In this document: positions 8,403 through 18,059 of the stretch, in pieces
How positions within the stretch are numbered: the stretch's first letter is position 1
Layout of the letters: the number at the start of each line of letters is the position of its first letter
Source: Chara braunii
Taxonomy: Eukaryota > Streptophyta > Charophyceae > Charales > Characeae
NCBI GenBank assembly: GCA_003427395.1
Contig: BFEA01000031.1
Span: 2,313,489-2,338,934, forward strand
Length of the DNA stretch: 25,446 nucleotides
Direction: 5' to 3'
Notes under the pieces: generated by a model
Database searches by the model: none
The model's input: only the letters and a program-made list of their open reading frames with translations
Told to the model about the DNA's origin: nothing
Position numbers and translations under genes: made by a program

Positions 8403-8516
8403 CCTTTTGCCCGAATAGAACGCCCGGTCATCATAGCCGTATCTGGGGCAAAAATGTTCAGTCCAGATGCAGCAATAATGACTGCGCGTTGGCGTTCTAT
8501 TCGGGTGAGAAGAGGG
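8403..8516. mobile_element. foldback MITE, family A, copy A1
   Basis: CCTTTTGCCCGAATAGAACG on the left matches the reverse complement of the right end (CCCTCTTCTCACCCGAATAG then AACG). The arms continue through GGTCATCATAGCCGTATCTG and its diverged partner around a short loop. TA follows the right end (8517-8518), but the left TA is lost. No coding capacity. Confidence 0.75.
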
Positions 8517-8519
8517 TAG

Positions 8520-9250
8520 GCGTCACAGACAACAAAGGACAAGGGAAGGAAAAGGAAAATATCAAGGTCAGGTTAACAGAGTGTGGTGATGCAGCTTCAG
8601 AAATCGTTCGACACGTGGCTTGGATAACGGTCTCACTCCACTGCAATCTTTCACAGACCAAGTCTTTATCATCATGGAAAATGTGGCATGAATGGGGAAA
8701 TAGATGCTCACTTTACACCAGATGGCAGAGTAACTATGGGTCCCAGCTCCCTGTCCTTCTCTTCTCTTCTCTTCTCCCCAGCCTCTTTCGCTTCTTCAAT
8801 ATTTGTGAAAACTTTTGGAACCTCAGACCTGTCAAACACTCCAATCAGCACACATTGGTCAGGTGATCAATACCATGTTGGCTTGCCAAGGGGCTAAGAA
8901 CAGAGGGCAGCGACACATTTCTATATATTGTACACTATGCGTAAAGTCGACCAAGCTACGATGCTGGGAGAAACTTGCCATGAAGCGTTCACAAATGCCA
9001 GCACATGTCAATATTTCCTTGAGGCCAGTTTATTGTGGGAATGCAGTTCAATGAACTTCAATCAAGTTCAATGGACATGGTCTAATGCCGAGGTCAATTT
9101 GGGAATTATACTCCCACTTACTTGAACATCTGACATCAACCATGGCCAGATTCAGTTGAGAAGGTCCTAGGGTGAACAACCCCGTGGAAAAGGCGGAAAG
9201 AGGTGGGACCAATGTGCTATTCCAATATACCAGCACAGATTTATCGGAGT
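8520..9250. other. no gene seen; (CTTCT)n at 8756-8775
   Basis: There is a short CTTCT pentanucleotide array. Several overlapping frames at 8489-9125 run in all three phases, none with recognisable content, which suggests chance openness. Confidence 0.4.
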
Positions 9251-9254
9251 TTAA

Positions 9255-9420
9255 ACCGCAAGTACATGGCCCCAGCCTTGCAGAAAGTTTTTGTCGCCAC
9301 AAGCGAAAATCGGAGGGGCCGCGGGGCGTGGGGCATCGTTGGGAAAAAAAATTGGCGGCCTCCGAAGTGGTGTGGGTTTCGTCCTGACACCCGAGGGCCG
9401 ATGTGTGGTGTACTGGTGCT
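9255..9420. mobile_element. diverged TTAA element, family B, copy B3 (166 bp)
   Basis: TTAA lies at 9251-9254 and 9421-9424. The left end ACCGCAAGTACATGGCCCCA and the right end TGTACTGGTGCT are diverged versions of the B1/B2 termini. Internally deleted relative to the 201-bp copies. Confidence 0.6.
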
Positions 9421-9591
9421 TTAACATTCATGCACAAGGCTATTAGAAATTTAGAATTAAACAAAAACCATCTACCATGGGAATGAAACTCTTATTGGTC
9501 CGAAATGGCTACTGTTCCGTTGAATACACCGATTGTGATCGGTTCTAAAAACTTCCTATTTATTCAACCTCATGTCTCAGGATCCTTTTAA

Positions 9592-9622
9592 AGTTTTAAC
9601 TTTTAAGTTTTAAGTTTTAAGC
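9592..9622. repeat. (TTTTAAG)n short array
   Basis: Three heptamer units TTTTAAG follow a related AGTTTTAAC. Confidence 0.7.
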
Positions 9623-9948
9623 CTTTTTTTCTTTTTTCATAGAACACAGTCTTATGTTGGCATCTGCGTTCTATTCTGCGGAGTGTCAGTCCAGCCACTT
9701 TCGACCGGCAAGTGATTCAATTATAGTAATTATTATACACACTGTTCTGCATTGCGTATAACTGACACATATCACAGCCAGCACGGCTGCCACATGCCAA
9801 GAACATGGAAGCAGGGTGGTCATAGTCTACCTGAGCAATGTAGAAGCAGGCCTGCTCTGCTGAGAGGAGATGGCAGTGGAGAATGCGGCGGACGGGAGCA
9901 GAAAAAAACTACCATCACGGACATCAAAACATATACTTCCATGAATCC

Positions 9949-10048
9949 ATCACACACTGTTGTAATGCTTGCGTCAATGGGAATGCTGATCAGACATGAT
10001 CACACACTGTCGTAATGCTTGCGTCAATGGGAATGCTGATCAGACATG
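9949..10048. repeat. 50-bp tandem duplication
   Basis: Units 9949-9998 and 9999-10048 start ATCACACACTGT and end GATCAGACATG. They differ by a single T/C change. Confidence 0.95.
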
Positions 10049-10519
10049 ATCCAAACATTACCTGGGTCGTCACAAGGTGGCAGCAAATGCCCAGTTTCTG
10101 GGGCTCGTATCTGTGTTGGGGCCGCTCCAAAGAAAGGGTGTTAGAGAGTTGCAGGATCGGGTCCACCACTCTACATCCAGAGAGCGTGACAGCCTGTCGG
10201 TATTCTGCACTGTACATGACTCATGTAGCCGCCATTCAGCATCCTGCTTGGATTTCTGACTCGTGTCACTGTTCTGGCTCCAATTTGGACTCCAGTATCA
10301 GTGCATTACATGCTGTTGATAGAACAAACCCTATCATCACCTTTATATCATGCCTGCAGGGTCTGACTGCCTTGATTCTGCTGCTGCCCATGCTCCTGTT
10401 ATCACACCTTCTGCACCCCCCAGACTGCAAGTTTCATGATATAGCAGATGCGTGTGTGGGCACTTCCCCTCAACAATACAGATCTAGGGCACTTGAAGCT
10501 AGTGCAGAAAAGAAAAGTA
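10049..10519. other. no gene confirmed
   Basis: A 242-codon plus-strand frame starts within the 50-bp duplication and runs into the GA microsatellite. Its length is inflated by the Arg-Glu run. The upstream part (10015-10500) includes a hydrophobic stretch but nothing I can name. Confidence 0.35.
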
Positions 10520-10652
<133 letters not shown>

Positions 10653-10970
10653 GGAAACAGAGCCAGTGTCCCTTTCGTCTTGCCCTTTTTTTCTTGTCCC
10701 TCCACTTGTGTGTATCACTTCTGAGCAGCAACTAATGCTCTAATCTCCTCTGTATTGTAGCCATCGCTCCAGTTTCAATGGTATGTTCCAAAACTTCCGA
10801 AGGATGCCACGAGCCGTGCTTATCTCGACTGTATTGCAGCTATCATTCCAATTTCAATTGACATCCCAACGATGCCCTTCCTCCAGCCGTCCATCCTTCC
10901 TCCCTGCTATTTTCCTCACATTTGATTTGCAACCATGCTCCAACATTCCTTGGTTGAGACATCATGACTA

Positions 10971-11088
10971 GTATTTTTCCCCGAAGACAACACGCCCTCG
11001 TCATGACTGTATCTGTCGGTAAAAAAATACTAAAAATAGATGGTATACATTCATGAGCAGGGTGTTTGTTGCCTTCTTGGCAATATGG
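10971..11088. mobile_element. foldback MITE, family A, copy A2
   Basis: TA on both sides (10969-10970 and 11089-11090). The left end GTATTTTTCCCCGAAGACAA and the reverse complement of the right end (CCATATTGCCAAGAAGGCAA) are diverged inverted repeats. It shares CCCTCGTCATGACTGTA with copy A4, and GTATACATTC near the right arm. Confidence 0.6.
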
Positions 11089-11210
11089 TAGCAAATTCAC
11101 TGCGTTTATCCTCTTGGTTGGCCATTCATTTACACGACAAACTAGCAGTGAGAAGGGCCCTAGGGTGCTCCATGACTGTTGCCGAGGTGGTCCAGGAATG
11201 TACCCACCAG

Positions 11211-11280
11211 CCACATCAGGGGCAGTCATGGACTGCCTGGCCACCTCAGGGTCAGTCATGGACTAACAGGTGATCTCAGG
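11211..11280. repeat. 30-bp tandem repeat, two units plus a partial
   Basis: CCAC(A/C)TCAGGG(G/T)CAGTCATGG begins units at 11211 and 11241. A partial TGATCTCAGGG follows at 11271. Confidence 0.8.
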
Positions 11281-11657
11281 GCCCTCCTCACTGCTACTTT
11301 TATCAGGGGAGCCTTCCATAAGGCTGGTCTATGAAGCCACCTCGTCAGCTGCCTGCATGCACCTTTGGAAGCATGGACCCATTCGGCACATTCGCCATCG
11401 TGACTTGTGACAGAGATTGGAAGCCACAGCAAAATAGCAAGAGATCAAGAAGAAATCCACTCAGAGCAGCGACTTGCCGTGAGATGAGCTGACAGTTCGC
11501 ATGCGGCCAAATTCAATAATGTTACAGTTTCCCCTCACAAAGGAAAAGGCAAGAACAAATGCCTTACTCTTCTTTGTGGAGACACAGACCACACAGAACG
11601 GAGGTAAATTGAATGCAAGTGACAATGATACAGAGATAACAGTCAGATAAACAGCAG

Positions 11658-11660
<3 letters not shown>
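11281..11660. other. no feature recognised
   Basis: Mixed sequence with no open frame of note between the 30-bp repeat and the CA microsatellite. Confidence 0.4.

Positions 11661-11712
<52 letters not shown>
11661..11712. repeat. (CA)26 microsatellite
   Basis: Uninterrupted array. A short (GA)9 follows at 11832-11850. Confidence 0.97.
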
Positions 11713-11714
<2 letters not shown>

Positions 11715-12063
11715 GTGTGTGGGCACTTCCCGCTCAACGACACAAACGTGGGAAACCTTGCACCTTCTATTATATTGCTTATCTATACTTTCCTTGTTTA
11801 TGGATGATTTGTGATGGTACAAGGATGGATTGAGAGAGAGAGAGAGAGAGTGTTTGGGGATCTTGACTAACACACACACATGCACACCCCCCCCACACCC
11901 TCACACCTTCTCCTGTCCCCCCCCTCCCCACAGACTCACATATACAGAGTGAAATGATGAAGACAGAAACTTCTCTCACTCAATGATATGCACGCATTGC
12001 CACCTTGACTTCCGTGAAAGCAGAAAAGCAGCATCGTGTCACAATCAGCATATATACACATAC

Positions 12064-12200
12064 CTCGCAGTTTGGGAGGCACTCGTGGTTCCCGAACTCG
12101 CCAATCCCATTGCGACACCAATCAATGAGGCAATAGCATGTCTTCTTTGAAGCCCCTGACATATTCCAGCAATTACCTCCTGACCCCTGCAATTACCTGA
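12064..12200 (-). CDS. possible internal exon (minus strand), Cys-rich in one frame
   Basis: Minus strand: CTCTTTTCCATGGCAG ends at 12201, a strong 3' splice site. The segment ends CTGCGAG|GTATGTG at 12064/12063, a strong 5' splice site. The 137-nt stretch is open in two frames. One reads CYCLIDWCRNGIGEFGNHEC then LPNCE, with Cys spacing like a small disulfide-rich domain; it would need the alternative acceptor AATTGCAG|GG a few bases downstream. The other reads SGNCRGQEVIAGICQGLQ. I recognise neither. The paired splice consensus makes this one of the better exon candidates here. Confidence 0.27.
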
Positions 12201-12375
12201 CTGCCATGGAAAAGAGACACAAAGGTTACCTCCCATCATCCTCCGTAATTTGTCTATCAGCATCTGTAATGGGTAGTCTTTGGCAGATAAAAATGCAAAG
12301 CAAGAGTCAAGAGGGAGATGGCAGTGAGGATGAGGTTGTAGCTGTGAATTCACGCTTGAAAGAACTTCCTACATG

Positions 12376-12609
12376 TTAGGAAACACCATTCTGAGTACAC
12401 GTGGAAAAACTCTGAAGACCAAACCTGAAAGCTTTGAGATCAACCAAACACTGAAGACAGGGGAAGCCCGGGGGGCAATGCAGCAATGCGTCATCATCTG
12501 CATGTCCAAGTTCCCTACTCGCTGACAGGGTCTCGTCACATTCACATACAGCTGGGCTGGTAGAATTTAGCACCTCTATTGGAACTGTGAAAATTGGCCC
12601 GTTGTCCAA
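12376..12609 (-). CDS. possible coding segment upstream of the candidate exon, unrecognised
   Basis: A 77-codon minus-strand frame with protein-like composition reads VCECDETLSASRELGHADDD then ALLHCPPGFPCLQC, with six clustered Cys. It lies 5' (on the minus strand) of the candidate exon at 12200-12064 and could belong to the same gene. I see no clear donor joining them. Function unknown. Confidence 0.2.
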   Translation of the reverse strand: MDNGPIFTVPIEVLNSTSPAVCECDETLSASRELGHADDDALLHCPPGFPCLQCLVDLKAFRFGLQSFSTCTQNGVS

Positions 12610-12820
12610 ATTGGCCGACCCTCTGGAACTGGCCCCAAGGAGAAGACAACACTAACCTATAGCGAGTGCCCCAGGCTTCAGGCTTAGACCCTTTTTCTAA
12701 TTTCAAAATTCAAATCCAATTTCTAAATCAAATTTTCCTTCTAGTCTGGGCCAGCAGTCGAATGCGTAACTAAACCACCACTTAATGCCAGCTCCTCATT
12801 CTTCTTGTAGGGAACCCCTA

Positions 12821-12926
12821 CCGTCTTCACCCGAATAGAACGCCCTGTCATTATAGCTGTATTTGGGGCATTCTTCAGTCTGAGGTGCAGCAATAATCAC
12901 CGGGCGTTGTATTCCGGTGAAGACCA
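12821..12926. mobile_element. foldback MITE, family A, copy A3
   Basis: TA precedes it (12819-12820). The left end CCGTCTTCACCCGAATAGAA mirrors the right end (TTGTATTCCGGTGAAGAC). The arm GTCATTATAGCTGTATTTGG is shared with A5. The right-hand TA is not preserved. Confidence 0.75.
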
Positions 12927-13245
12927 CAAATGATGGGGTTCCCAACAAGAATGAGAACACAGACCACACAAAGGACACAGTTTTCTCTCTGTGGTTCGAG
13001 TTGGGAGTACCAAGAGTGATTTTTTCTCTTTGAAGCTCTGTTCAACTTCAGGATGCCCTTAGGGTATGTTGTGTGAGAGAGAGTGAAAAACAAACAAACA
13101 AACAAACAAAAAAATAGCGGTTCTTCGCTGTATTTCTGTCCCGATAGGGGAATATCAAGATTGACATGGATCAGGAATTCCTCCTCAGTGTGCCACCACA
13201 GCCCCATGACCACCTTTCCCCTCCCCCCCCGAAAAAGAAACAGCC
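12927..13245. other. no gene seen; (CAAA)n at 13087-13110
   Basis: A short CAAA tetranucleotide array, otherwise unremarkable. Confidence 0.4.
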
Positions 13246-13400
13246 TTAAGCCAACCGTACATGGCCCCAGCCAACCTGAGAATCACGATTGGGCCTCTCC
13301 GAAAAAAATCGGAGGCTTGGGGCAACCAGACCAAAATGGCTGGCAGCACCAGGCAAAAAAAAACAAAAACGCCGTGCTGGTGTTCAGCATTGGTGTGCAG
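13246..13400. mobile_element. family B fragment, copy B4
   Basis: TTAA (13246-13249) is followed by GCCAACCGTACATGGCCCCA, close to the left end of B3. Internally GACCAAAATGGCTGGCAGCA matches GACCACAATGGCTGGAGGCA in B1. The right terminus is not recognisable, so the end coordinate is approximate. Confidence 0.5.
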
Positions 13401-13700
13401 TGGGAATACGTCTCGTACAAAACAGGGTCGTCGCTTCCAGCCGTAACGACAGAATTAACCCATCATCCAACCACCAGATAGCTAGTGGCAATGGCGTAAG
13501 ACATTTCGACCATACCATCCATGTCAAATAGCTAATTGATCTTTTTCATGTGCTACGTTATGGGTCTCTGTTAGTTGAGGAAGATCACGACTCTGAAATA
13601 ACTTTCTGTTTTTTATTGAGAAGTATACTTGAAACGGTTTTCACCTTTTAGCCGATGCAGATCCCAGGGCTCGATCTCTAGACCTTACCCTACCGTGTAC
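13401..13700. other. no feature recognised
   Basis: Mixed sequence, no gene or repeat that I can support. Confidence 0.35.
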
Positions 13701-13703
13701 AGT

Positions 13704-13773
13704 ACCTGTGTAGACCCCGAGAGTTGAACCCGTGACCTGTGTATTCGTAAGCAACCGGTAGGCTGTCATAGGT
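13704..13773 (-). repeat. tRNA-like module (SINE head or tRNA relic)
   Basis: Minus strand: an A-box-like AGCCTACCGG and a strong B-box GGTTCAACTC preceded by AGGTCACG. Outer ends ACCTATG and CACAGGT pair at 6 of 7 positions. Six extra bases lie between the T-arm and that end, so it is not a functional tRNA. Confidence 0.4.
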
Positions 13774-14480
13774 CCGTAGGTTGTAGGGGTTCGATCTGTA
13801 GGTCTGTCGAACAGAAGTCTCAGTGAAGTCTAGAAGTCCTAGCTGTAGTCTTCTAGAAGGTTGGCAAGTGGGCAAGTGGGCAAGTGGTACGCCAAGTGGT
13901 GGACTAACTGCAGTACGATTGCAGTAAGACCTCAGTAGGTTAGCAGTGAGTCTCCAAGCAGTCAGCGGTGCAGTCCAGTCAGTCCCAGTCCGGTCCAGCA
14001 AGCACCATGAGGGACTGTGTGCACCATGGGCCGATGGAAAGGGGCAGACCAACGAGCTTCAGAAGTATAAATCAAGAGGCAGCGCCCAGCCATCCATTCA
14101 CTCCTGCGTGAGCCATGCGGAAGCGCTGCCACAGCGACTTGTGCAAGAAGGTCTGCAGTGAGCCCGGAGCTGAAGTGGGCGAGAGAGGAGCGTAGCATAG
14201 CGATAGGGTAGAGGTGGCCATAGCCACCATAGCTGTAGTTAGTATTCAGCATGTGTGTGTGTGAGTGCAGAGTAACGCGTGTGGGATATCCAGGGTGATC
14301 CGGTGTATGCCAACAGTGAGTTGTTTGGGCGCTAAGTCGCCAGAGCCATTGAAAGTGAACTCGTATCTGGGTTGCCATATCTCTGAGTTTTGAGTGGGCG
14401 CATGTCGCCAGTTTGCTGCGCTACTGTTTGCATGCATGAAAGGTGTGAATGAAAGCGAGTCTGATTGCATACTAGTATAA
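13774..14480. other. repeat-like, promoter-like region without a gene
   Basis: There are three GGCAAGTG units at 13863-13886, a CAGT-rich stretch at 13920-14000, and a TATA-like AGTATAAATC at about 14063 followed by GC-rich sequence, as in a promoter or LTR. GGTGGC/GCCACC pair around 14213-14228. The frames on both strands are unrecognised. I could not find a second LTR. Confidence 0.3.
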
Positions 14481-14814
14481 TCATATTATAATGATATAAA
14501 TTCTAATAAATTTTTGTAAGTTATTTGATTTTTCAGAATATTTGAGGTGTACTGAAGGTTATCCCCATAGAACCAACACTAAAGAATGTATATCCAGGTT
14601 TAATGATAGGCTTACAGTGGCATGCTCCAAGCCAAGTTTCCATTGGTCACAATGTTGAAATTTACATTGCAATAAAAAGCAATATAAGTGGCAATATTGA
14701 CTGCAATAATTCCAAAATGGCCCACAATAAAACTTATAAAAGTTATAGAACCATATTGAATTTCGCTCTTGCACATTTTGCCATGATTTGGCCATAATCT
14801 GGACAAAATTGTCA
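14481..14814. other. AT-rich stretch, no gene
   Basis: 14475-14530 is very AT-rich. 14665-14720 has partly palindromic ATTGCAATA/GCAATATT words. The 99-codon minus-strand frame is unrecognised. Confidence 0.4.
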
Positions 14815-15130
14815 TCACATAGATGAGTTGGTGAAACTCCGACGAAACAGTCTGTCACAGCCCCTTGTTTGTTGTCCTCTTCTCCTTCCTGGGCTATGGT
14901 TCCCTGGGCAGTTCTCTATCATGATACATCCTAGAAACTGCTCGCTTGAGTATGGCATTGCCCCAAGTGGCATTAATGATCATTTACCAGCTCAACCACA
15001 GGCCTCAGCTGAAAAAAAAAACATCGGGATCCTGTGGCAACCACATAATCATTGCAGCTGCCAGGCAAGAGGGCCATCGGTAATTGACCTAGTGTACCGG
15101 ATGCAGTATCCCAGAGTGCGACGGAAAAAG
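14815..15130 (+). mobile_element. dispersed repeat H, plus-strand copy (hammerhead-bearing retroelement remnant)
   Basis: 14815-14990 aligns with the minus strand of 5690-5515. The match begins at the hammerhead core and continues through TTTGTTGTCCTCTTCTCC and CTATGG, then weakly to about 14990. The rest up to the CA microsatellite is unique to this copy. The boundary at the ribozyme fits elements whose RNA ends are set by self-cleavage. The right boundary is uncertain. Confidence 0.5.
14820..14857 (+). ncRNA. hammerhead-ribozyme-like core
   Basis: In order: TAGATGA (14820-14826; the canonical core is CTGATGA), stem II GTTGG (14827-14831) pairing with CCGAC (14839-14843) with one G-T wobble around a 7-nt loop, GAA (14844-14846), then stem III ACA (14847-14849)/TGT (14853-14855) around loop GTC, and the cleavage-site C at 14856. 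Every element is at the right spacing, and a 3-bp stem III is typical of the minimal type I hammerheads of Penelope-like elements. Weak points are C3 and U4 of the core, both changed, and no clear helix I. Probably decayed. Confidence 0.55.

Positions 15131-15132
<2 letters not shown>

Positions 15133-15184
<52 letters not shown>
15133..15184. repeat. (CA)26 microsatellite
   Basis: Uninterrupted CA array. Confidence 0.97.
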
Positions 15185-15185
<1 letters not shown>

Positions 15186-16002
15186 TCCATTAATGACAAT
15201 ACCAGTGCATTGTTTCTACACGGGATTCTCTGCCAAGTACTACGGCTATTAGTTGGCATGAGCTGTTTCTACAACAGGTTCAATAATGGCACTTCGTCGG
15301 CATACTGTCACAGATATACCAGCTAGGCATAATGCGGACTTTGCAAAGGCATGCCATTGCCTAGGGCAAGGAAGCGAATTCAACTTTTCTGTTCACTGAC
15401 AATGTTCCAAGACAATAGAATCAGACCCATAGCATTGAAGTGGTGCCTTTTCTTCTTGGCCCTTCCAAAACAGGTTGTGCAATCCCTGTTTCGATCTGGT
15501 TTTGGTTCAATAAGGAAAATGCCTCACTGAAAGCTTTGGAGCTGCTGGCTACTGTTGGTTAATATGTGCACATCATGGATCAGGGGTTTCAAACGGCATG
15601 CAAACAAAGGCATGCAAGCAACTGCAAAGCCATTTTTTTGGGGTTCTCCTTTCCTATTTCTATACATGCACATTGCCGTCAATTGGACCTACCTTATCCA
15701 ACTTTCACTGCTTACAAAGTGTAGCATACAACAACTTGTAGCTTATGCAGATGCAGGTTTCCCAGAGTCATTTTTTTTCAATCTCTTTAAAAGGTTCCCC
15801 TTCAATATGATTTATTTTATCTGCCTAGGGATTTGGGTTCCATCTGAATTCTCAACTACTGTAGTACATACATCGGGTGAAGGGCTTACTAGTCGATTGC
15901 CAGCACATTCAGGACAATGCCACACTGGTACTATGTTTGTTCGATGTTTGTTCTTAAAAAGCATGATCCCCTGATCTTAATAGTGGCCAGGTTCATGCTT
16001 TC
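15185..16002. other. no gene confirmed
   Basis: A 139-codon plus-strand frame at 15555-15974 is Phe/Leu-rich without recognised motifs. No repeats or RNA signals are seen. Confidence 0.35.
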
Positions 16003-17151
16003 TCAGCACAAACAATGCACCTGTTGGGCCTGGCCCTTAGGTACTTCACACTCATTGGTACGTACCATGGCCACATTCCTTGTCTCCTCCACATATGCTG
16101 TGACGGGATCCATTCCTGCTTGACTGAAGGCAATTACAGTCCCAAGCTGCTGCTCCTGTTGCTGCTGCTTATGCAGGTGCTGTGTGTAGAACGGCATGCG
16201 ACTTTTATCATCATCAAGGTGGTGATGATGGCCATTGTCTGGATGAGCTGCTTCGGGACCACCATCTTCAGGCTGCGTCCCCACCTCACAACTTGTTGTC
16301 TGGTGATTGACTAGCACTGTCCAGCATCTCTCCTGGTTTGCTCGGTCGTGAGTGATTTGAGAGCCAGCTGCTTCTCTCCCACAAACCTGCGATCGCAATA
16401 CCCTCAAGGGCCTCAACCAGGAAAAGAGTGGAAATTGTCTTCTATTAACATCAACATCAAGATCACACATGTTCAGCTTGCCACAGCAACTGGTAGCGAG
16501 GCTGCCGTGCAAAGACAACCCATCCTTGCGCACCTGACGTTCGGCCACACTGCCGTCCAACCTCAGCTTCTGCATCGTGGTAACCCCACCGCGACTCGTC
16601 ATATCTGCTCCTTGGATGACTGCCTGCATCATTGAAGAAGATCGGCAGTTGATCGCCACCCTCCGTCTCCTCTTCCTCTGCCTCCCCCTCGCATTGCTCC
16701 CAAGCAAATACTGCAGTTGACAGCAACTCACAGCCCTTCCGAACTTCACCTTCAACGTGTTGCCCGTCAGCAATCTCGAGGTCACAAACTTGGATGTGTG
16801 GGCATTAACGAATTCACTAGTCAATTGACAGTATGGCATGTGAACAAACCCTGCGTCCATCGGCTGCAATGCTTGGTTATAAGAGTAGTGTGAACCGGTC
16901 CATAAAAATGAAACCGGCGGTCTTCGTTTCACTGGACGATGCACTCCGCGTGCAGGACCTGCGCAGATTGCAGGACAGGCTGAAGAGGACGACAAAAATG
17001 AACCTGGTGTCAGTATTGCTGCACAATGCACTCCACTTGCAGGACCTACAGATATTGCAGACCACCCCAGAAGACATCCATTCCAAAGAGTAGCAGAAGG
17101 GCTGTAATTGGAGAAGGTGATCATCTGCTGCAACAACAACGCCTGCAACAT
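16003..17151 (-). CDS. longest open frame in the window (382 codons), unrecognised
   Basis: The frame runs ATG (17151) to stop. It contains a diverged internal duplication (SVGPASGVHCAAILTPGSFL and a later GPARGVHRPV...PPVSFL), a basic patch (RQRKRRRR), a HHHH run followed by LDDDKSR, and KQQQQEQQ near the end. A frame this long is unlikely by chance in DNA of this composition. However, an overlapping minus-strand frame (16463-16780) is also protein-like and acidic (WEQCEGEAEEEETEGGDQLP). I recognise no domain. It may be a decayed transposon gene or a real orphan. Confidence 0.22.
   Translation of the reverse strand: MLQALLLQQMITFSNYSPSATLWNGCLLGWSAISVGPASGVHCAAILTPGSFLSSSSACPAICAGPARGVHRPVKRRPPVSFLWTGSHYSYNQALQPMDAGFVHMPYCQLTSEFVNAHTSKFVTSRLLTGNTLKVKFGRAVSCCQLQYLLGSNARGRQRKRRRRVAINCRSSSMMQAVIQGADMTSRGGVTTMQKLRLDGSVAERQVRKDGLSLHGSLATSCCGKLNMCDLDVDVNRRQFPLFSWLRPLRVLRSQVCGREAAGSQITHDRANQERCWTVLVNHQTTSCEVGTQPEDGGPEAAHPDNGHHHHLDDDKSRMPFYTQHLHKQQQQEQQLGTVIAFSQAGMDPVTAYVEETRNVAMVRTNECEVPKGQAQQVHCLC
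16902..17060. repeat. diverged ~87-bp direct repeat
   Basis: Two units run from AAAAATGAA(A/C)C..GG to a shared end: GCACTCC(G/A)C(G/T)TGCAGGACCT then (A/G)CAGAT(A)TTGCAG. The first ends near 16973 and the second near 17060. The repeat is visible in the translation of either strand. Confidence 0.65.
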
Positions 17152-17576
17152 GGTGCCACTGGACTCTGTCTACAACCCTTAGGCGGTGAGAATACTACAC
17201 TTAGTCTAGCTGCTTTAGTCACACGCCGAAACTGCATCAGTGCCTTGAAGGTGGCCGGCGCAGAGTTGACGCCACGGAATTGTCTGCTGGATTGACTGTG
17301 AACCCCTTGAGACTACGACGCCTTGTACACCACAATGCCACACCTGTCATTATCTTACAATTTCTTCTCAGAATTAACTCAGCTCGCCAGGAAGTGCGAG
17401 GAGTGCCTGCAGCAGAACCGGTCAGCCAGGGGCGAAAAAACAAACAAACAGTCAGAAAAGGATGCCTGTTAGCAGCCATATCCGAGGGCGGGGAGGGGTA
17501 ACCGTGCAAATGTCTTGGGCCGTTTGGCCATTTGTTGACAAAAGAATCTTGTTATAACTGTAAGAAGGGCGGTACT
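17152..17576. other. no gene seen
   Basis: Short frames on both strands, none recognisable. No repeats noted. Confidence 0.35.
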
Positions 17577-17714
17577 CATCCTTGGACTTTTCTTGGCAGA
17601 CCCATGAAATCAACTCTGAGAATTTGCCTGGGGATGCAGGGACTTTTATTGGCAGACCGATGATACACTCTGCCAGAAAGGCTGCCAGTCATAGGCACAT
17701 CCATGAAATTATCT
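17577..17714 (+). repeat. SINE-tail fragment and short direct repeats
   Basis: GGACTTTT(C/A)TTGGCAGACC occurs at 17583 and again at about 17640. AACTCTGAGAATTTGCCTG at 17611 matches AACTCTGCGAATTTACCTG in the downstream SINE (about 17817), so part of an older copy of the same SINE lies here. Confidence 0.55.
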
Positions 17715-17727
17715 GAAGTAAACATGA

Positions 17728-17893
17728 CCAACTGGACTAGCTCAGTTGGTAGACCCATGTGCTGTTAAAAATACAGACCTCAGTTCGAATTCCAATCGAA
17801 CCAGATGAGGGGAAACAACTCTGCGAATTTACCTGCGGCCGATCAGTTGGAAGATGATACCTCAAGGTTGTCACCCTTTTAAAAATCAAAAAT

Positions 17894-17968
<75 letters not shown>
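17728..17968 (+). mobile_element. tRNA-derived SINE with A-rich and (GA)n tail
   Basis: The head carries an A-box (TAGCTCAGTTGG, 17738-17749) and a B-box (AGTTCGAATTCC, 17782-17793). A unique body follows to about 17878, then an A-rich stretch and (GA)36 from 17897 to 17968. GAAGTAAACATGA (17715-17727) and GAAATAAACAGGA (17967-17979) flank it with 11 of 13 identities, a probable target-site duplication that places the GA array inside the element as its 3' tail. It encodes nothing and would depend on a LINE elsewhere. Confidence 0.7.
17897..17968. repeat. (GA)36 microsatellite
   Basis: Pure array at the 3' end of the SINE. Confidence 0.97.
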
Positions 17969-17972
<4 letters not shown>

Positions 17973-18059
17973 AACAGGAAAATAACTCAAAAAATAAGAA
18001 ACCGATTCCGGGTAAAAAAGAGAATGATGATGACATTCGTAAACAGAGATTTGCTTTAC

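Noticed and set aside
9592-9622. TTTTAAG array considered as a telomere-like repeat
   Set aside because: Only three units are present, without the G-run typical of telomeric repeats, and it lies in the interior of the window.
9640-9690. ATAGAACACAG...GCGTTCTATTCTGCGG as another foldback MITE copy
   Set aside because: Only the GTTCTATTC word matches. No terminal repeat or TA flank could be defined.
13704-13773. A functional tRNA gene
   Set aside because: The T-arm is not adjacent to the acceptor-like 3' strand and no plausible anticodon arm forms.
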